From: Lepidurus packardi
Taxonomy: Eukaryota; Arthropoda; Branchiopoda; Notostraca; Triopsidae
Assembly (NCBI GenBank): GCA_023053545.1
Contig: JAKZAN010000100.1
Span: 41,491-105,490 of the forward strand
Direction of reading: 5' to 3'
Length of the DNA stretch: 64,000 bases
In this document: positions 33,821 through 46,276 of the stretch, in pieces
Numbering within the stretch: position 1 is the stretch's first letter
How the letters are laid out: each line of letters opens with the position of its first letter
Translations under genes and position numbers: made by a program
Notes under the pieces: model-generated
The model's input: the letters and a program-made list of their open reading frames with translations, nothing else
Databases searched by the model: none
What the model was told of the DNA's origin: nothing

Positions 33821-35563
33821 CGATGCGGAAAGGTCATCAGCGGTTGCCAATACCGTTGGAAAGGTGGGGTGTGCGGGGTATTTCGTCTGGCTCGGCTTCG
33901 GGTCATTCGTCCGTTTACCATTGCCAGTGTTCTTCGGGACTGCGAAAAGGGGCCGGACCATCATCTCTGCAGTGACATACTCGTTTAACCAGTTGTCAAG
34001 GTCCCTGAGTGTGGGCGACCTAGTGGGAAGGATTTTGACGAGCTGTCTACCCCATTCACTTCGTAGTTTGTCAGGAAGTTTGTTCATAACTTGCTCCAGT
34101 ATGCCACCAGAATTCAGCTCGTGCCCATAACCAGTATGATCGAGTGTGGAAGCGATTCCATGAAGCCTCATGGCGAAAGATTTGAGGGGTTCGAAGTTAT
34201 CGGTATGAAGGGTTGGGAGATCGATTAGATCGCGAAGGTAAGCACGAGAAACGAGATGTGGGTTACCGTATCGATGGTAAAGCTCTTCGAGTGCTTGCCA
34301 ATAAAGTTGAGGGCTATGGAGCGAGTCTGCAATGCTCTGGGAGACGTTCGGGTGGAGATATGTACGAAGAAGAGTCAAACGATATGAATCGGAAGGGGCA
34401 ACGTCATGAACGAGGGTCTTGAACGACGATATGAACATGGGCCACTCTTTCGGGTCGCCGGAAAACTTCTTAATATCTATTTTCGGTAAGTGAGCGCCAA
34501 GCCGGGATGGATTTGCGGATAATAGCGGTGTAACCTCGCGCCGTTGGATCCAATCATCGGCTCTGGTAGCAACCGTGAAGTTTTGCGATGCCAACTCAGC
34601 GTGATTTAAACTTGCAGAGCTCGAAATCATGTTGGATGGTGTTGGGAATGAGACGGCTCGATTTGCGGGTGGTGTTCGGCGGTAAGTCGGACCCGAAGGA
34701 CGGGGTATGAGCGATTCAAATCCCATTTCCGATTGTTGTGGCAGTCGTTGGAACAATGTTGGAGGTATCTGTCGAATTCTTTCTGCGTTGGGGCTGTTGG
34801 TAGGAATTTGGGGTATCGGTTCTTCGTGGACCGGTACAGCTAGATTCGTTTCATCAGAACCAATCAGTCGGGAATTAGCTAGTGAGGAAACAGGAATCTC
34901 CCCATCTTCCTCGGCGCCTCTGCGAATAATATCTTCTTCCATTCGTCTTGCCTCTACCGTGTTGACCAGCCTCTGCTGCTGCCGCCTAGATTGTATTTCG
35001 GATTGTCGTCTCCGCATCTCTTGCAGCTCCTGATCCTCAGTTTGTTCTTGCACTTTATCGCGAACCACTTGTTCCAATTCCAACTCTGCTACAGCTCGCT
35101 GCAATTCGGCCTCTCGAAGACGGGAAGACCTTGCAGAAGTGCGAGAGATAGATTGGGAAACAGTTGAAGATGCAATTGAAGATGCAGGTTCGCCGGCCCG
35201 TGCCTGAAGATATTGCTCCACGTCTGCAAAACACTTGTTGGCCCTTTCTTCTACTCCTTGAACGTATCGCTGCGCAGTTTTTAACCGTGAGCCTTCCAAT
35301 CTCCGGGCGTGGATATATGTGGCGTGGTGGTTTACACATTCGTTCAACTGTTCCGCAACTTCACGTCGTAAAATACGTAAAGCGCCACGGCTGCCGCGAT
35401 TTGCAATTAAATCATTAATTTCTTCGATAAACTTTAAGAGCTTCATCTTAGATTGGGTTCGGAGTTTCATAGCGGATTTTGGGTCGGGAACGTCTTCGGT
35501 TTCGTCTTCTTCATCCATGGATGAGACGTCGACATCTATATCTTCCACGGGTCTACTGGCCAT
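33818..35563 (-). CDS. BEL/Pao gag protein
   Basis: This 581-residue frame starts at the ATG at 35563, 106 bp after the primer site. It has an acidic N-terminus, a long charged helical segment rich in Glu, Gln and Arg at about 148-215 (probable coiled coil), a Pro/Ser-rich linker, and at about 362-510 the DUF1759-type capsid region common to BEL/Pao gag (KFSGDPKEW and similar phrases). It ends at TAA 33820-33818. Codon 17 after that stop, in the same frame, is the pol ATG. The nucleocapsid knuckle that should close gag lies downstream of the stop, on the pol side. In most BEL/Pao elements gag and pol form one frame, so this stop is either a nonsense mutation or a readthrough site. Confidence 0.92.
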   Translation of the reverse strand: MASRPVEDIDVDVSSMDEEDETEDVPDPKSAMKLRTQSKMKLLKFIEEINDLIANRGSRGALRILRREVAEQLNECVNHHATYIHARRLEGSRLKTAQRYVQGVEERANKCFADVEQYLQARAGEPASSIASSTVSQSISRTSARSSRLREAELQRAVAELELEQVVRDKVQEQTEDQELQEMRRRQSEIQSRRQQQRLVNTVEARRMEEDIIRRGAEEDGEIPVSSLANSRLIGSDETNLAVPVHEEPIPQIPTNSPNAERIRQIPPTLFQRLPQQSEMGFESLIPRPSGPTYRRTPPANRAVSFPTPSNMISSSASLNHAELASQNFTVATRADDWIQRREVTPLLSANPSRLGAHLPKIDIKKFSGDPKEWPMFISSFKTLVHDVAPSDSYRLTLLRTYLHPNVSQSIADSLHSPQLYWQALEELYHRYGNPHLVSRAYLRDLIDLPTLHTDNFEPLKSFAMRLHGIASTLDHTGYGHELNSGGILEQVMNKLPDKLRSEWGRQLVKILPTRSPTLRDLDNWLNEYVTAEMMVRPLFAVPKNTGNGKRTNDPKPSQTKYPAHPTFPTVLATADDLSAS

Positions 35564-35669
35564 TTTCGATGAAATTTGTCACAATTCGAGTTTTCGAGAT
35601 TCGGAGAAATTACAAATTTCGGAACGGATTTGTAAATTTCAAAACGAATGTGCGAATTTCAGAACAGGT

Positions 35670-35687
35670 TTCCCGGTCGATGCACCA
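35670..35687 (-). promoter_or_regulatory. Primer binding site (tRNA-Gly-like)
   Basis: On the - strand TGGTGCATCGACCGGGAA follows the 5' LTR end directly. It is complementary to a tRNA 3' end reading TTCCCGGTCGATGCACCA. This matches the known insect tRNA-Gly acceptor/T-arm with one mismatch from memory (CCGATGCACCA end). Confidence 0.75.
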
Positions 35688-36351
35688 TGAAATGCGTGGA
35701 ACGACGCATTGGACGAACGAAGTTTTAACGAAGGAAACGAGATCGGTGTGGTTTGTGACTAATTCTATATTTGCCCGATTGCCAGGCGAACAAACACAAA
35801 AACTAACAAAACACTAAATTTCTATGCCACAATGCTTCGACGAATTTCGAGGCGATGTACGAGTTCGAGTTCGAGTTCGAGAGCACCTTTCACGAAAAAC
35901 AAAAAAGTGACTGGCCTGGGCGAAAAAGACAGTCTGTTAAATAGTCACAAGTCCTTTGTCTGTTAGATACATGCGGAAAATGTCTTTCGCACACGTGTCT
36001 GCAGTTAGGTTTTTTGGGTAACAAATCTTCTCAAGGGGTTCCATGCAAAGGGTACCCCTTGCCTAACTGTCAGTCGTCGGAGTCAATTTTCTGCCCAGTT
36101 TTACAACATAATGGACCGTCGCTGGACCTCTGGTTCCAGCCTCCACGAGAACGGGCAGCAGCCGGCCCCGCTTAGGCATACCAGTTCGATGGTCAAGCGA
36201 CGGACTGTCATAAAACAAAGGGTAGGTCGTGCAGTCAGGAAAGTGGTCTAACTGTCGCGGGTCGCACATTAAAATGATTATTTAAAGGCAATTCGTGCGT
36301 TTCGGAGTTATCCCTCTGACATTGACTTGCTTCCGGATTCCATCCGGAACA
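35688..36351 (-). repeat. 5' LTR of the BEL/Pao element
   Basis: This is a 664-bp LTR, a copy of 28905-29568 with three substitutions seen. It should contain the promoter and polyadenylation signals; I cannot place a convincing TATA box. The near-terminal palindrome is at 36331-36349. Confidence 0.95.
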
Positions 36352-39300
36352 CTACCTTAAACCAGTTTAGACATGAGTAAACCAGTTTTGACATGAGTAG
36401 ACCAGTCTAAACCAGTTTGAACTAGTATAAACCAGTTTAAACCAGTTTAGACCTGTGTAAACCAGTTTATGCCATTAAGAACCAGTTTAGACCTGTTTAC
36501 AAAGGTATTAACAAGTTTATGAACTCGCTTAAACCAGTTTAGACCTGTGTAAACCAGTTTAAACCAGTTTGAACTAGTATAAACAATTTTAAACCAGTGT
36601 AAAACAGTTAATAAACTAGTTTAAACCAGTTAAGACCTGTTTAGGCCTGGTTTAAACCAGTTTAAGCCAGTTAAAGCCAGTTAAAAACGTTTTAAACCAG
36701 TTTATAAACTAGTTAAAACAAGGTTAGACCTGTTAAAAAAATTTCAACCAGTTTGAACTAGTATAAACCAGTTTAAACCTTTGTAAACCAGTTTATACCA
36801 GTTAAAACCAGTTAAGACCTGTTTACACCGGTATAAACCAGTTTATAATCTGGTTTTGACCAGTTTACACCAGATTAAGCCAGTTTTAACCGGCTTAAAC
36901 CAGTTTGAACTAGTATAAACCAGTTTAAACCAGTTTAGACCTGTGTAAACCAGTTTATACCATTTAGAACCAGTTTAGACCTGTTTAAACCGGTATAAAC
37001 CAGTTTATAAACTAGTTTTAACCAGTTTAAACCAGATTAAGCCAGTTTTAACCGGTTTAAACCAGTTTGAACTAGTATAAACCAGTTTACACCAGTTTAG
37101 ACCTGTGTAAACCAGTTTATACCATTTAGAACCAGTTTGGACCTGTTTACACCGTTGTAAACCGGTTTATAAACTAGCTTGAACCAGTTTAGACCTGTGT
37201 AAACCAGTTTATACCAGTTAAAACCAGTTTAGACCTGTTTACACCGGTATAAACCAGTTTATAATCTGGTTTTGACCAGTTTAAACCAGATTAAGACAGT
37301 TTTAACCGGCTTAAACCAGTTTGAACTAGTATAAACCAGTTTAAGCCAGTTTAGACCTGTGTAAACCAGTTTATACCAGTTAAAACCAGTTTAGACCTGT
37401 TTACACCGGTATAAACCAGTTTATAATCTAGTTTTGACCAGTTTAAACCAGATTAAGCCAGTTTTAACCGGTTTAAACCAGTTTGAACTAGTATAAACCA
37501 GTCTATAAACTACCTTAAACCAGTTTAGACATGAGTAAACCAGTTTATGCCATTTAGAACCAGTTTAGACCTGTTTACAAAGGTGTAAACCAGTTTATAA
37601 ACTAGCTTAAACCAGTTTAGACCTGTGTAAACCAGTTTAAACCAGTTTGAACTAGTATAAACAAGTTTAAACCAGTGTAAAACAGTTAATAAACTAGTTT
37701 AAACCAGTTAAGACCTGTTTAGGCCTGGTTTAAACCAGTTTAAGCCAGTTTAAGCCAGTTAAAAACGTTTTAAACCAGTTTATAAACTAGTTAAAACAAG
37801 TTTAGACCTGTTAAAAAAATTTCAACCAGTTTGAACTAGTATAAACCAGTTTAAACCTTTGTAAACCAGTTTATACCAGTTAAAACCAGTTTAGACCTGT
37901 TTACACCGGTATAAACCAGTTTATAATCTAGTTTTGACCAGTTTAAACCAGATTAAGCCAGTTTTAACCGGTTTAAACCAGTTTGAACTAGTATAAACCA
38001 GTTTACACCAGTTTAGACCTGTGTAAACCAGTTTATACCATTTAGAACCAGTTTGGACCTGTTTACACCGGTATAAACCAGTTTATAAACTAGCTTAAAC
38101 CAGTTTAGACCTGTGTAAACCAGTTTAAACCAGTTTGAACTAGTATAAACAAGTTTAAACCAGTGTAACACAGTTAATAAACTAGTTTAAACCAGTTTAG
38201 ACCTGTTAAAAAAATTTAAACCAGTTTGAACTAGTTTATACCAGTTAAAACCAGTTTAGACCTGTTTACACCGGTATAAACCAGTTTATAATCTAGTTTT
38301 GACCAGTTTAAACCAGATTAAGCCAGTTTTAACCGGTTTAAACAAGTTTGAACTAGTATAAACCAGTTTACACCAGTTTAGACCTGTGTAAACCAGTTTA
38401 TACCATTTAGAACCAGTTTGTACCTGTTTACACCGGTGTAAACCAGTTTATAAACTAGCTTAAACCAGTTTAGACCTGTGTAAACCAGTTAAAACCAGTT
38501 TGAACTAGTATAAACAAGTTTAAACCAGTGTAACACAGTAAATAAACTAGTTTAAACCAGTTTAGACCTGTTAAAAAAATTTCAACCAGTTTGAACTAGT
38601 ATAAACCAGTTTAAACCAGTTTAGACCTGTGTAAACCAGTTTATACCAGTTAAAACCAGTTTAGACCTGTTTACACCGGTATAAACCAGTTTATAATCTA
38701 GTTTTGACCAGTTTAAACCAGATTAAGCCAGTTTTAACCGGTTTAAACCAGTTTGAACTAGTATAAACCAGTCTATAAACTACCTTAAACCAGTTTAGAC
38801 ATGAGTAAACCAGTTTTGACATGAGTAGACCAGTCTAAACCAGTTTGAACTAGTATAAACCAGTTTAAACCAGTTTGAACTTGTATAAACCAGTTTAAAC
38901 CAGTTTAGACCTGTGTAAACCAGTTTATGCCATTAAGAACCAGTTTAGACCTGTTTACAAAGGTATTAACAAGTTTATGAACTCGCTTAAACCAGTTTAG
39001 ACCTGTGTAAACCAGTTTAAACCAGTTTGAACTAGTATAAACAATTTTAAACCAGTGTAAAACAGTTAATAAACTAGTTTAAACCAGTTAAGACCTGTTT
39101 AGGCCTGGTTTAAACCAGTTTAAGCCAGTTAAAGCCAGTTAAAAACGTTTTAAACCAGTTTATAAACTAGTTAAAACAAGGTTAGACCTGTTAAAAAAAT
39201 TTCAACCAGTTTGAACTAGTATAAACCAGTTTAAACCTTTGTAAACCAGTTTATACCAGTTAAAACCAGTTAAGACCTGTTTACACCGGTATAAACCAGT

Positions 39301-42300
39301 TTATAATCTGGTTTTGACCAGTTTACACCAGATTAAGCCAGTTTTAACCGGCTTAAACCAGTTTGAACTAGTATAAACCAGTTTAAACCAGTTTAGACCT
39401 GTGTAAACCAGTTTATACCATTTAGAACCAGTTTAGACCTGTTTAAACCGGTATAAACCAGTTTATAAACTAGTTTTAACCAGTTTAAACCAGATTAAGC
39501 CAGTTTTAACCGGTTTAAACCAGTTTGAACTAGTATAAACCAGTTTACACCAGTTTAGACCTGTGTAAACCAGTTTATACCATTTAGAACCAGTTTGGAC
39601 CTGTTTACACCGTTGTAAACCGGTTTATAAACTAGCTTGAACCAGTTTAGACCTGTGTAAACCAGTTTATACCAGTTAAAACCAGTTTAGACCTGTTTAC
39701 ACCGGTATAAACCAGTTTATAAACTAGCTTAAACCAGTTTAGACCTGTGTAAACCAGTTTAAACCAGTTTGAACTAGTATAAACAAGTTTAAACCAGTGT
39801 AACACAGTTAATAAACTAGTTTAAACCAGTTTAGACCTGTTAAAAAAATTTAAACCAGTTTGAACTAGTTTATACCAGTTAAAACCAGTTTAGACCTGTT
39901 TACACCGGTATAAACCAGTTTATAATCTAGTTTTGACCAGTTTAAACCAGATTAAGCCAGTTTTAACCGGTTTAAACCAGTTTGAATTAGTATAAACCAG
40001 TTTACACCAGTTTAGACCTGTGTAAGCCAGTTTATACCATTTAGAACCAGTTTGTACCTGTTTACACCGGTGTAAACCAGTTTATAAACTAGCTTAAAAC
40101 AGTTTAGACCTGTGTAAACCAGTTAAAACCAGTTTGAACTAGTATAAACAAGTTTAAACCAGTGTAACACAGTAAATAAACTAGTTTAAACCAGTTTAGA
40201 CCTGTTAAAAAAATTTCAACCAGTTTGAACTAGTATAAACCAGTTTAAACCAGTTTAGACCTGTGTAAACCAGTTTATACCAGTTAAAACCAGTTTAGAC
40301 CTGTTTATACCGGTATAAAACAGTTTATAATCTAGTTTTGACCAGTTTAAACCAGATTAAGCCAGTTTTAACCGGTTTAAACCAGTTTGAACTAGTATAA
40401 ACCAGTCTATAAACTACCTTAAACCAGTTTAGACATGAGTAAACCAGTTTTGACATGAGTAGACCAGTCTAAACCAGTTTGAACTAGTATAAACCAGTTT
40501 AAACCAGTTTAGACCTGTGTAAACCAGTTTATGCCATTAAGAACCAGTTTAGACCTGTTTACAAAGGTATTAACCAGTTTATGAACTCGCTTAAACCAGT
40601 TTAGACCTGTGTAAACCAGTTAAACCAGTTTGAACTAGTATAAACAAGTTTAAACCAGTGTAAAAAAGTTAATAAACTAGTTTAAACCAGTTTAGACCTG
40701 TTTAGGCCTGGTTTAAACCAGTTTAAGCCAGTTAAAAACGTTTTAAATCAGTTTATAAACTAGTTTGAACAAGTTTAGACCTGTTAAAATAATTTAAACC
40801 AGTTTGAACTAGTTTATACCAGTTAAAACCAGTTTAGACCTGTTTACACCGGTATAAACCAGTTTATAATCTAGTTTTAACCAGTTTAAACCAGATTAAG
40901 TTAGTTTTAACCGGTTTAAACCAGTTTGAACTAGTATAAACCAGTTTATAAACTACGTTAAACCAGTTTAGACATGAGTAAACCAGTTTAGACATGAGTA
41001 GACCAGTTTAAACCAGTTTGAACTAGTATAAACCAGGTTAAACCAGTGTAAAACAGTTAATAAACTAGCTTAAACCAGTTTAGACCTTTTTAGGCCTGGT
41101 TTAAACCAGTTTAAGCCAGTTAAAAACGGTTTAAACCAGTTTATAAACTAGCTTAAACAAGCTTAGACCTGTTAAAAAAATTTAAACCAGTTTGAACTAG
41201 TATAAAACAGTATAAACCAGTTTAGACCTGTGTAAACCAGTTTATACCATTTAGAACCAGTTTAGACCTGTTTACACCGGTATAAACCAGTTCATGAACT
41301 AGCTTAAACCAGTTTAGACCTGTTTACACCGGTATAAACCAGTTTATGAACTCGCTTAAACCAGTTTAGACCTGTGTAAACCAGTTTAAACCAGTTTGAA
41401 CTAGTATAAACAAGTTTAAACCAGTGTAAAACAGTTTATGAACTAGTTTAGACCAGTTTAGACCTGTTTAGGCCTGGTTTAAACCAGTTTAAGCCTGTTA
41501 AAAACGTTTTAAACCAGTTTATAAACTAGTTTGAACAAGTTTAGACCTGTTAAAAAAATTTCAACCAGTTTGAACTAGTATCAACCAGTTTAAACCAGTT
41601 TAGACCTGTGTAAACCAGTTTATACCAGTTAAAACCAGTTTAGACCTGTTTACACCGGTATAAACCAGTTTATAATCTAGTTTTGACCAGTTTAAACCAG
41701 ATTAAGCCAGTTTAACCGGCTTAAACCAGTTTGAACTAGTATAAACCAGTTTAAGCCAGTTTAGACCTGTGTAAACCAGTTTATACCATTTAGAACCAGT
41801 TTAGACCTGTTTACACCGGTATAAACCAGTTTATAAACTAGCTTAAACCAGTTTAGACCTGTGTAAACCAGTTTAAACCAGTTTGAACTAGTATAAACAA
41901 GTTTAAACCAGTGTAACACAGTTAATAAACTAGTTTAAACCAGTTTAGACCTGTTAAAAAAATTTAAACCAGTTTGAACTAGTTTATACCAGTTAAAACC
42001 AGTTTAGACCTGTTTACACCAGTATAAACCAGTTTATAATCTAGTTTTGACCAGTTTAAACCAGATTAAGCCAGTTTTAACCGGTTTAAACCAGTTTGAA
42101 TTAGTATAAACCAGTTTACACCAGTTTAGACCTGTGTAAACCAGTTTATACCATTTAGAACCAGTTTGTACCTGTTTACACCGGTGTAAACCAGTTTATA
42201 AACTAGCTTAAACCAGTTTAGACCTGTGTAAACCAGTTAAAACCAGTTTGAACTAGTATAAACAAGTTTAAACCAGTGTAACACAGTAAATAAACTAGTT

Positions 42301-44794
42301 TAAACCAGTTTAGACCTGTTAAAAAAATTTCAACCAGTTTGAACTAGTATAAACCAGTTTAAACCAGTTTAGACCTGTGTAAACCAGTTTATACCAGTTA
42401 AAACCAGTTTAGACCTGTTTACACCGGTATAAACCAGTTTATAATCTAGTTTTGATCAGTTTAAACCAGATTAAGCCAGTTTTAACCGGTTTAAAAAAGT
42501 TTGAACTAGTATAAACCAGTCTATAAACTACCTTAAACCAGTTTAGACATGAGTAAACCAGTTTTGACATGAGTAGACCAGTCTAAACCAGTTTGAACTA
42601 GTATAAACCAGTTTAAACCAGTTTAGACCTGTGTAAACCAGTTTATGCCATTAAGAACCAGTTTAGACCTGTTTACAAAGGTATTAACCAGTTTATGAAC
42701 TCGCTTAAACCAGTTTAGACCTGTGTAAACCAGTTTAAACCAGTTTGAACTAGTATAAACAAGTTTAAACCAGTGTAAAACAGTTAATAAACTAGTTTAA
42801 ACCAGTTTAGACCTGTTTAGGCCTGGTTTAAACCAGTTTAAGCCAGTTAAAAACGTTTTAAATCAGTTTATAAACTAGTTTGAACAAGTTTAGACCTGTT
42901 AAAATAATTTAAACCAGTTTGAACTAGTTTATAACAGTTAAAACCAGTTTAGACCTGTTTACACCGGTATAAACCAGTTTATAATCTAGTTTTAACCAGT
43001 TTAAACCAGATTAAGCCAGTTTTAACAGGTTTAAACCAGTTTGAACTAGTATAAACCAGTTTATAAACTACGTTAAACCGGTTTAGACATGAGTAAACCA
43101 GTTTAGACATGAGTAGACCAGTTTAAACCAGTTTGAACTAGTATAAACCAGGTTAAACCAGTGTAAAACAGTTAATAAACTAGTTTAAACCAGTTTAGAC
43201 CTTTTTAGGCCTGGTTTAAACCAGTTTAAGCCAGTTAAAAACGGTTTAAACCAGTTTATAAACTAGCTTAAACAAGCTTAGACCTGTTAAAAAAAATTTA
43301 AACCAGTTTGAACTAGTATAAACCAGTATAAACCAGTTTAGACCTGTGTAAACCAGTTTATACCATTTAGAACCAGTTTAGACCTGTTTACACCGGTATA
43401 AACCAGTTTATGAACTAGCTTAAACCAGTTTAGACCTGTTTACACCGGTATAAACCAGTTTATGAACTCGCTTAAACCAGTTTAGACCTGTGTAAACCAG
43501 TTTAAACCAGTTTGAACTAGTATAAACCAGTTTACACCAGTTTAGACCTGTGTAAACCAGTTTATACCATTTAGAACCAGTTTGGACCTGTTTACACCGG
43601 TGTAAACCAGTTTATAAACTAGCTTAAACCAGTTTAGAACTGTGTAAACCAGTTTAAACCAGTTTGAACTAGTATAAACAAGTTTAAACCAGTGTAACAC
43701 AGTTAATAAACTAGTTTAAACCAGTTTAGACCTGTTAAAAAAATTTCAACCAGTTTGAACTAGTATAAACCAGTTTAACCCAGTTTAGACCTGTGTAAAC
43801 CAGTTTATACCAGTTAAAACCAGTTTAGACCTGTTTACACCGGTATAAACCAGTTTATAATATAGTTTTGACCAGTTTAAACCAGATTAAGCCAGTTTTA
43901 ACCGGTTTGAACCAGTTTGAACTAGTATAAACCAGTCTATAAACTACCTTAAACCAGTTTAGACATGAGTAAACCAGTTTTGACATGAGTAGACCAGTCT
44001 AAACCAGTTTGAACTAGTATAAACCAGTTTAAACCAGTTTAGACCTGTGTAAACCAGTTTATGCCATTTACAACCAGTTTAGACCTGTTTACAAAGGTAT
44101 AAACCAGTTTATAAACTAGCTTAAACCAGTTTAGACCTGTGTAAACCAGTTTAAACCAGTTTGAACTAGTATAAACAAGTTTAAACCAGTGTAAAACAGT
44201 TAATAAACTAGTTTAAACCAGTTAAGACCTGTTTAGGCCTGGTTTAAACCAGTTTAAGCCAGTTGAAAACGTTTTAAACCAGTTTATAAACTAGTTAAAA
44301 CAAGTTTAGACCTGTTAAAAAAATTTCAACCAGTTTGAACTAGTATAAACCAGTTTAAACCTTTGTAAACCAGTTTTTACCAGTTAAAACCAGTTTAGAC
44401 CTGTTTACACCGGTATAAACCAGTTTATAATCTGGTTTTGACCAGTTTAAACCAGATTAAGCCAGTTTTTACCGGCTTAAACCAGTTTGAACTAGTATAA
44501 ACCAGTTTAAACCAGTTTAGACCTGTGTAAACCAGTTTATACCATTTAGAACCAGTTTAGACCTGTTTACACCAGTATAAACCAGTTTATAAACTAGCTT
44601 AAACCAGTTTAGACCTGTGTAAACCAGTTTAAACCAGTTTGAACTAGTATAAACAAGTTTAAACCAGTGTAACACAGTTAATAAACTAGTTTAAACCAGT
44701 TTAGATTGTTAAAAAAATTTAAACCAGTTTGAACTAGTTTATACCAGTTAAAACCACTTTAGACCTGTTTACACCGGTATAAACCAGTTTATAA
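36352..44794. repeat. Satellite A array, fourth block
   Basis: These 8.4 kb of satellite A contain no gene. The first 5 bp are the right BEL/Pao target duplication. Rare variants (GCCATTAAG at 36471 and 38929, AAACAATTTT, AAAGGTATTAACAAG) recur at 2,458 bp, so the unit broken by BEL/Pao has an unbroken copy around 38280-39700. The right end (44400-44794) is paralogous to 52320-52714 and carries the private variants TTAGATTGTT and ACCACTTT. The last 10 bp are the left TSD of NLR-B. Confidence 0.95.
44785..44794. repeat. Target site duplication, left, NLR-B
   Basis: CAGTTTATAA precedes the element and recurs at 49566-49575 after the poly(A). The uninterrupted paralogous site is at 52705-52714. 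The exact 5' edge is uncertain by two A residues. Confidence 0.82.
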
Positions 44795-44910
44795 GGTCGC
44801 TTAGTTGCGAAAACCGTGATCGGACGTGTTTTTTTGTGCTCTTGTGAGTTTAGTACAAAACCAATTCACCCATTTGCCTAGAACCAATCTATCCACTGCT
44901 TTCTCCTTTC

Positions 44911-46276
44911 ATGGAGGATTGGGATGACCCTAATCCATGGACTTATCTATGTATTAAATGTGATAAACCATTTAAAAAGAGTCACAACACTCAAAAATAT
45001 TGTGCTAAGTGCGCTCCACGCAGAAGAAATAGCCATGAAGAACCGATACCTAGTCCTTCCAAAAGAAAAGAGGATTTTTCTATCCTAGAGGCAGAAGGTC
45101 CCACGAAACAAACAAAGCACGACAAATCGCTTCCCCCAAATACTACCAACTCTGAAGCTCCTATACTTACTACCCCCACTCTAATGGAATCTGATCCCCT
45201 CCCCCCCCCTTCCCTCTACCTCAGACACCCCCCGCCTAAAGGATAGTACCAATCCTCCCTTCTACCTCAACTCGGATATTTGTAACATCATTTCCGAACT
45301 CAAGAATGAGTTAGCTAACATCAAGCCTATGGCAGAACTAGTTCCACAACTTATTGAAGAAATTCAACATCTAAGAATGGAACTTAAAGCGCACCAAGCT
45401 TTTCCAAATACGAGTTCGTCGAAGACCACTTCGTTCGCGGAAATTGTCAAAAGCAAAATGCCTACCAACCATGAACCCCATAGCAATAAACCCCCACTGA
45501 CAATTCCCATGGTTTTAGATAAAGATATGGAATTCTCTATCATCATCGAACAAGAAGATGACAATAAAAGGAAAGAATATCTCACCCGCAAACAACTCCT
45601 CGAAACTTTCGAAGATGATTTGACTAAAGTTGCTCCAAATATCCCTAAGCCAGCCCTCATCCGCAAGACGAACTCCAACAGACTACAGGTCGTATATGCT
45701 TCACAAGATGAAAAAAAGAAAGCAGAGTCAGGTTTGAGCTCAATCAATCTGCCAAAATTGGGCCCTGTTCATGTGTTCAAACGAAAGGAGAATAACAAAA
45801 TTGTTGTCCATCAAATTCCCCGCTCCGAAACACTCCAAACAATTACCGAACATCTTAATGAAAAAAACGACAAAACACTTGGAATTTCCTTCAAGGTCAA
45901 CGACATAAACTGGCTTACCCCCAATACTGGAAAGGCATTTGGCTCCTTAATCATTAATGCTACCACCCCGGCCATTAAAGCAAAAATCCTAAAGCAAGCC
46001 TATCTTCTTGCTTTTAATCGTCTAACCCCTGTCGAAGATTACCATGCGTTAAACGTTCTTCAATGCTTCAAGTGCCAAAAATATGGACATATGGCTTCTA
46101 GATGTCCTTCACCAACACAGATCTGCGCTAAATGCTCTGGACAACACCCGCTAAAGACCTGTAACTCGAACAACCAAAAATGCCCTAATTGTGGTGGGAA
46201 TCATGCTTCCATGCACAAAGATTGTCCCGTGCGCCAAGAATACCTGAAAAACCTTCCAAAAAACCATCAATGTTAG
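44911..46276 (+). pseudogene. ORF1 (zinc-knuckle gag-like protein) with one homopolymer frameshift, NLR-B
   Basis: The ATG at 44911 opens a frame with an N-terminal C-X2-C-X13-C-X2-C motif (CIKC...CAKC, about residues 14-34) that NLR-A ORF1 lacks. It continues as a Ser/Pro/Lys-rich region and stops at 45244-45246. A second frame, open before its first ATG at 45329, continues to 46276. The switch falls at or just after the run of nine C at 45201-45209, so a one-base indel there explains the break. The second part holds the central RNA-binding-like region that aligns with NLR-A, then knuckles C-X2-C-X4-H-X4-C, C-X2-C-X3-H-X4-C and C-X2-C-X3-H-X6-C (46067-46230). A repaired product would be about 455 residues. 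The C-run could also be a base-calling error, in which case ORF1 is intact. Confidence 0.88.

Larger units (their letters stand above)
28905..36351 (-). mobile_element. BEL/Pao LTR retrotransposon
   Basis: This element is 7,447 bp on the - strand. It has 664-bp LTRs with TG...CA ends and is flanked by the 5-bp duplication CTACC (28900-28904 and 36352-36356). Order in its own orientation: 5' LTR (35688-36351), primer site (35670-35687), gag (from 35563), one stop codon, pol (protease, RT, RNase H, integrase, to 29525), 3' LTR (28905-29568). No envelope gene is present. I find no clean purine tract before the 3' LTR. The LTRs differ at three positions by eye (29022, 29186, 29211), so insertion is recent. 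A satellite unit with the uninterrupted site lies at 38780-38784. Confidence 0.96.

Noticed and set aside
35670..35687. Possible tRNA gene fragment
   Set aside because: Only the 18 nt complementary to a tRNA 3' end are present, directly beside the LTR; this is a primer binding site.
29544..35817. Numerous + strand and off-frame - strand frames of 60-155 codons across the BEL/Pao element
   Set aside because: They overlap the uninterrupted gag and pol frames, show no family motifs, and are shadows of real coding sequence.
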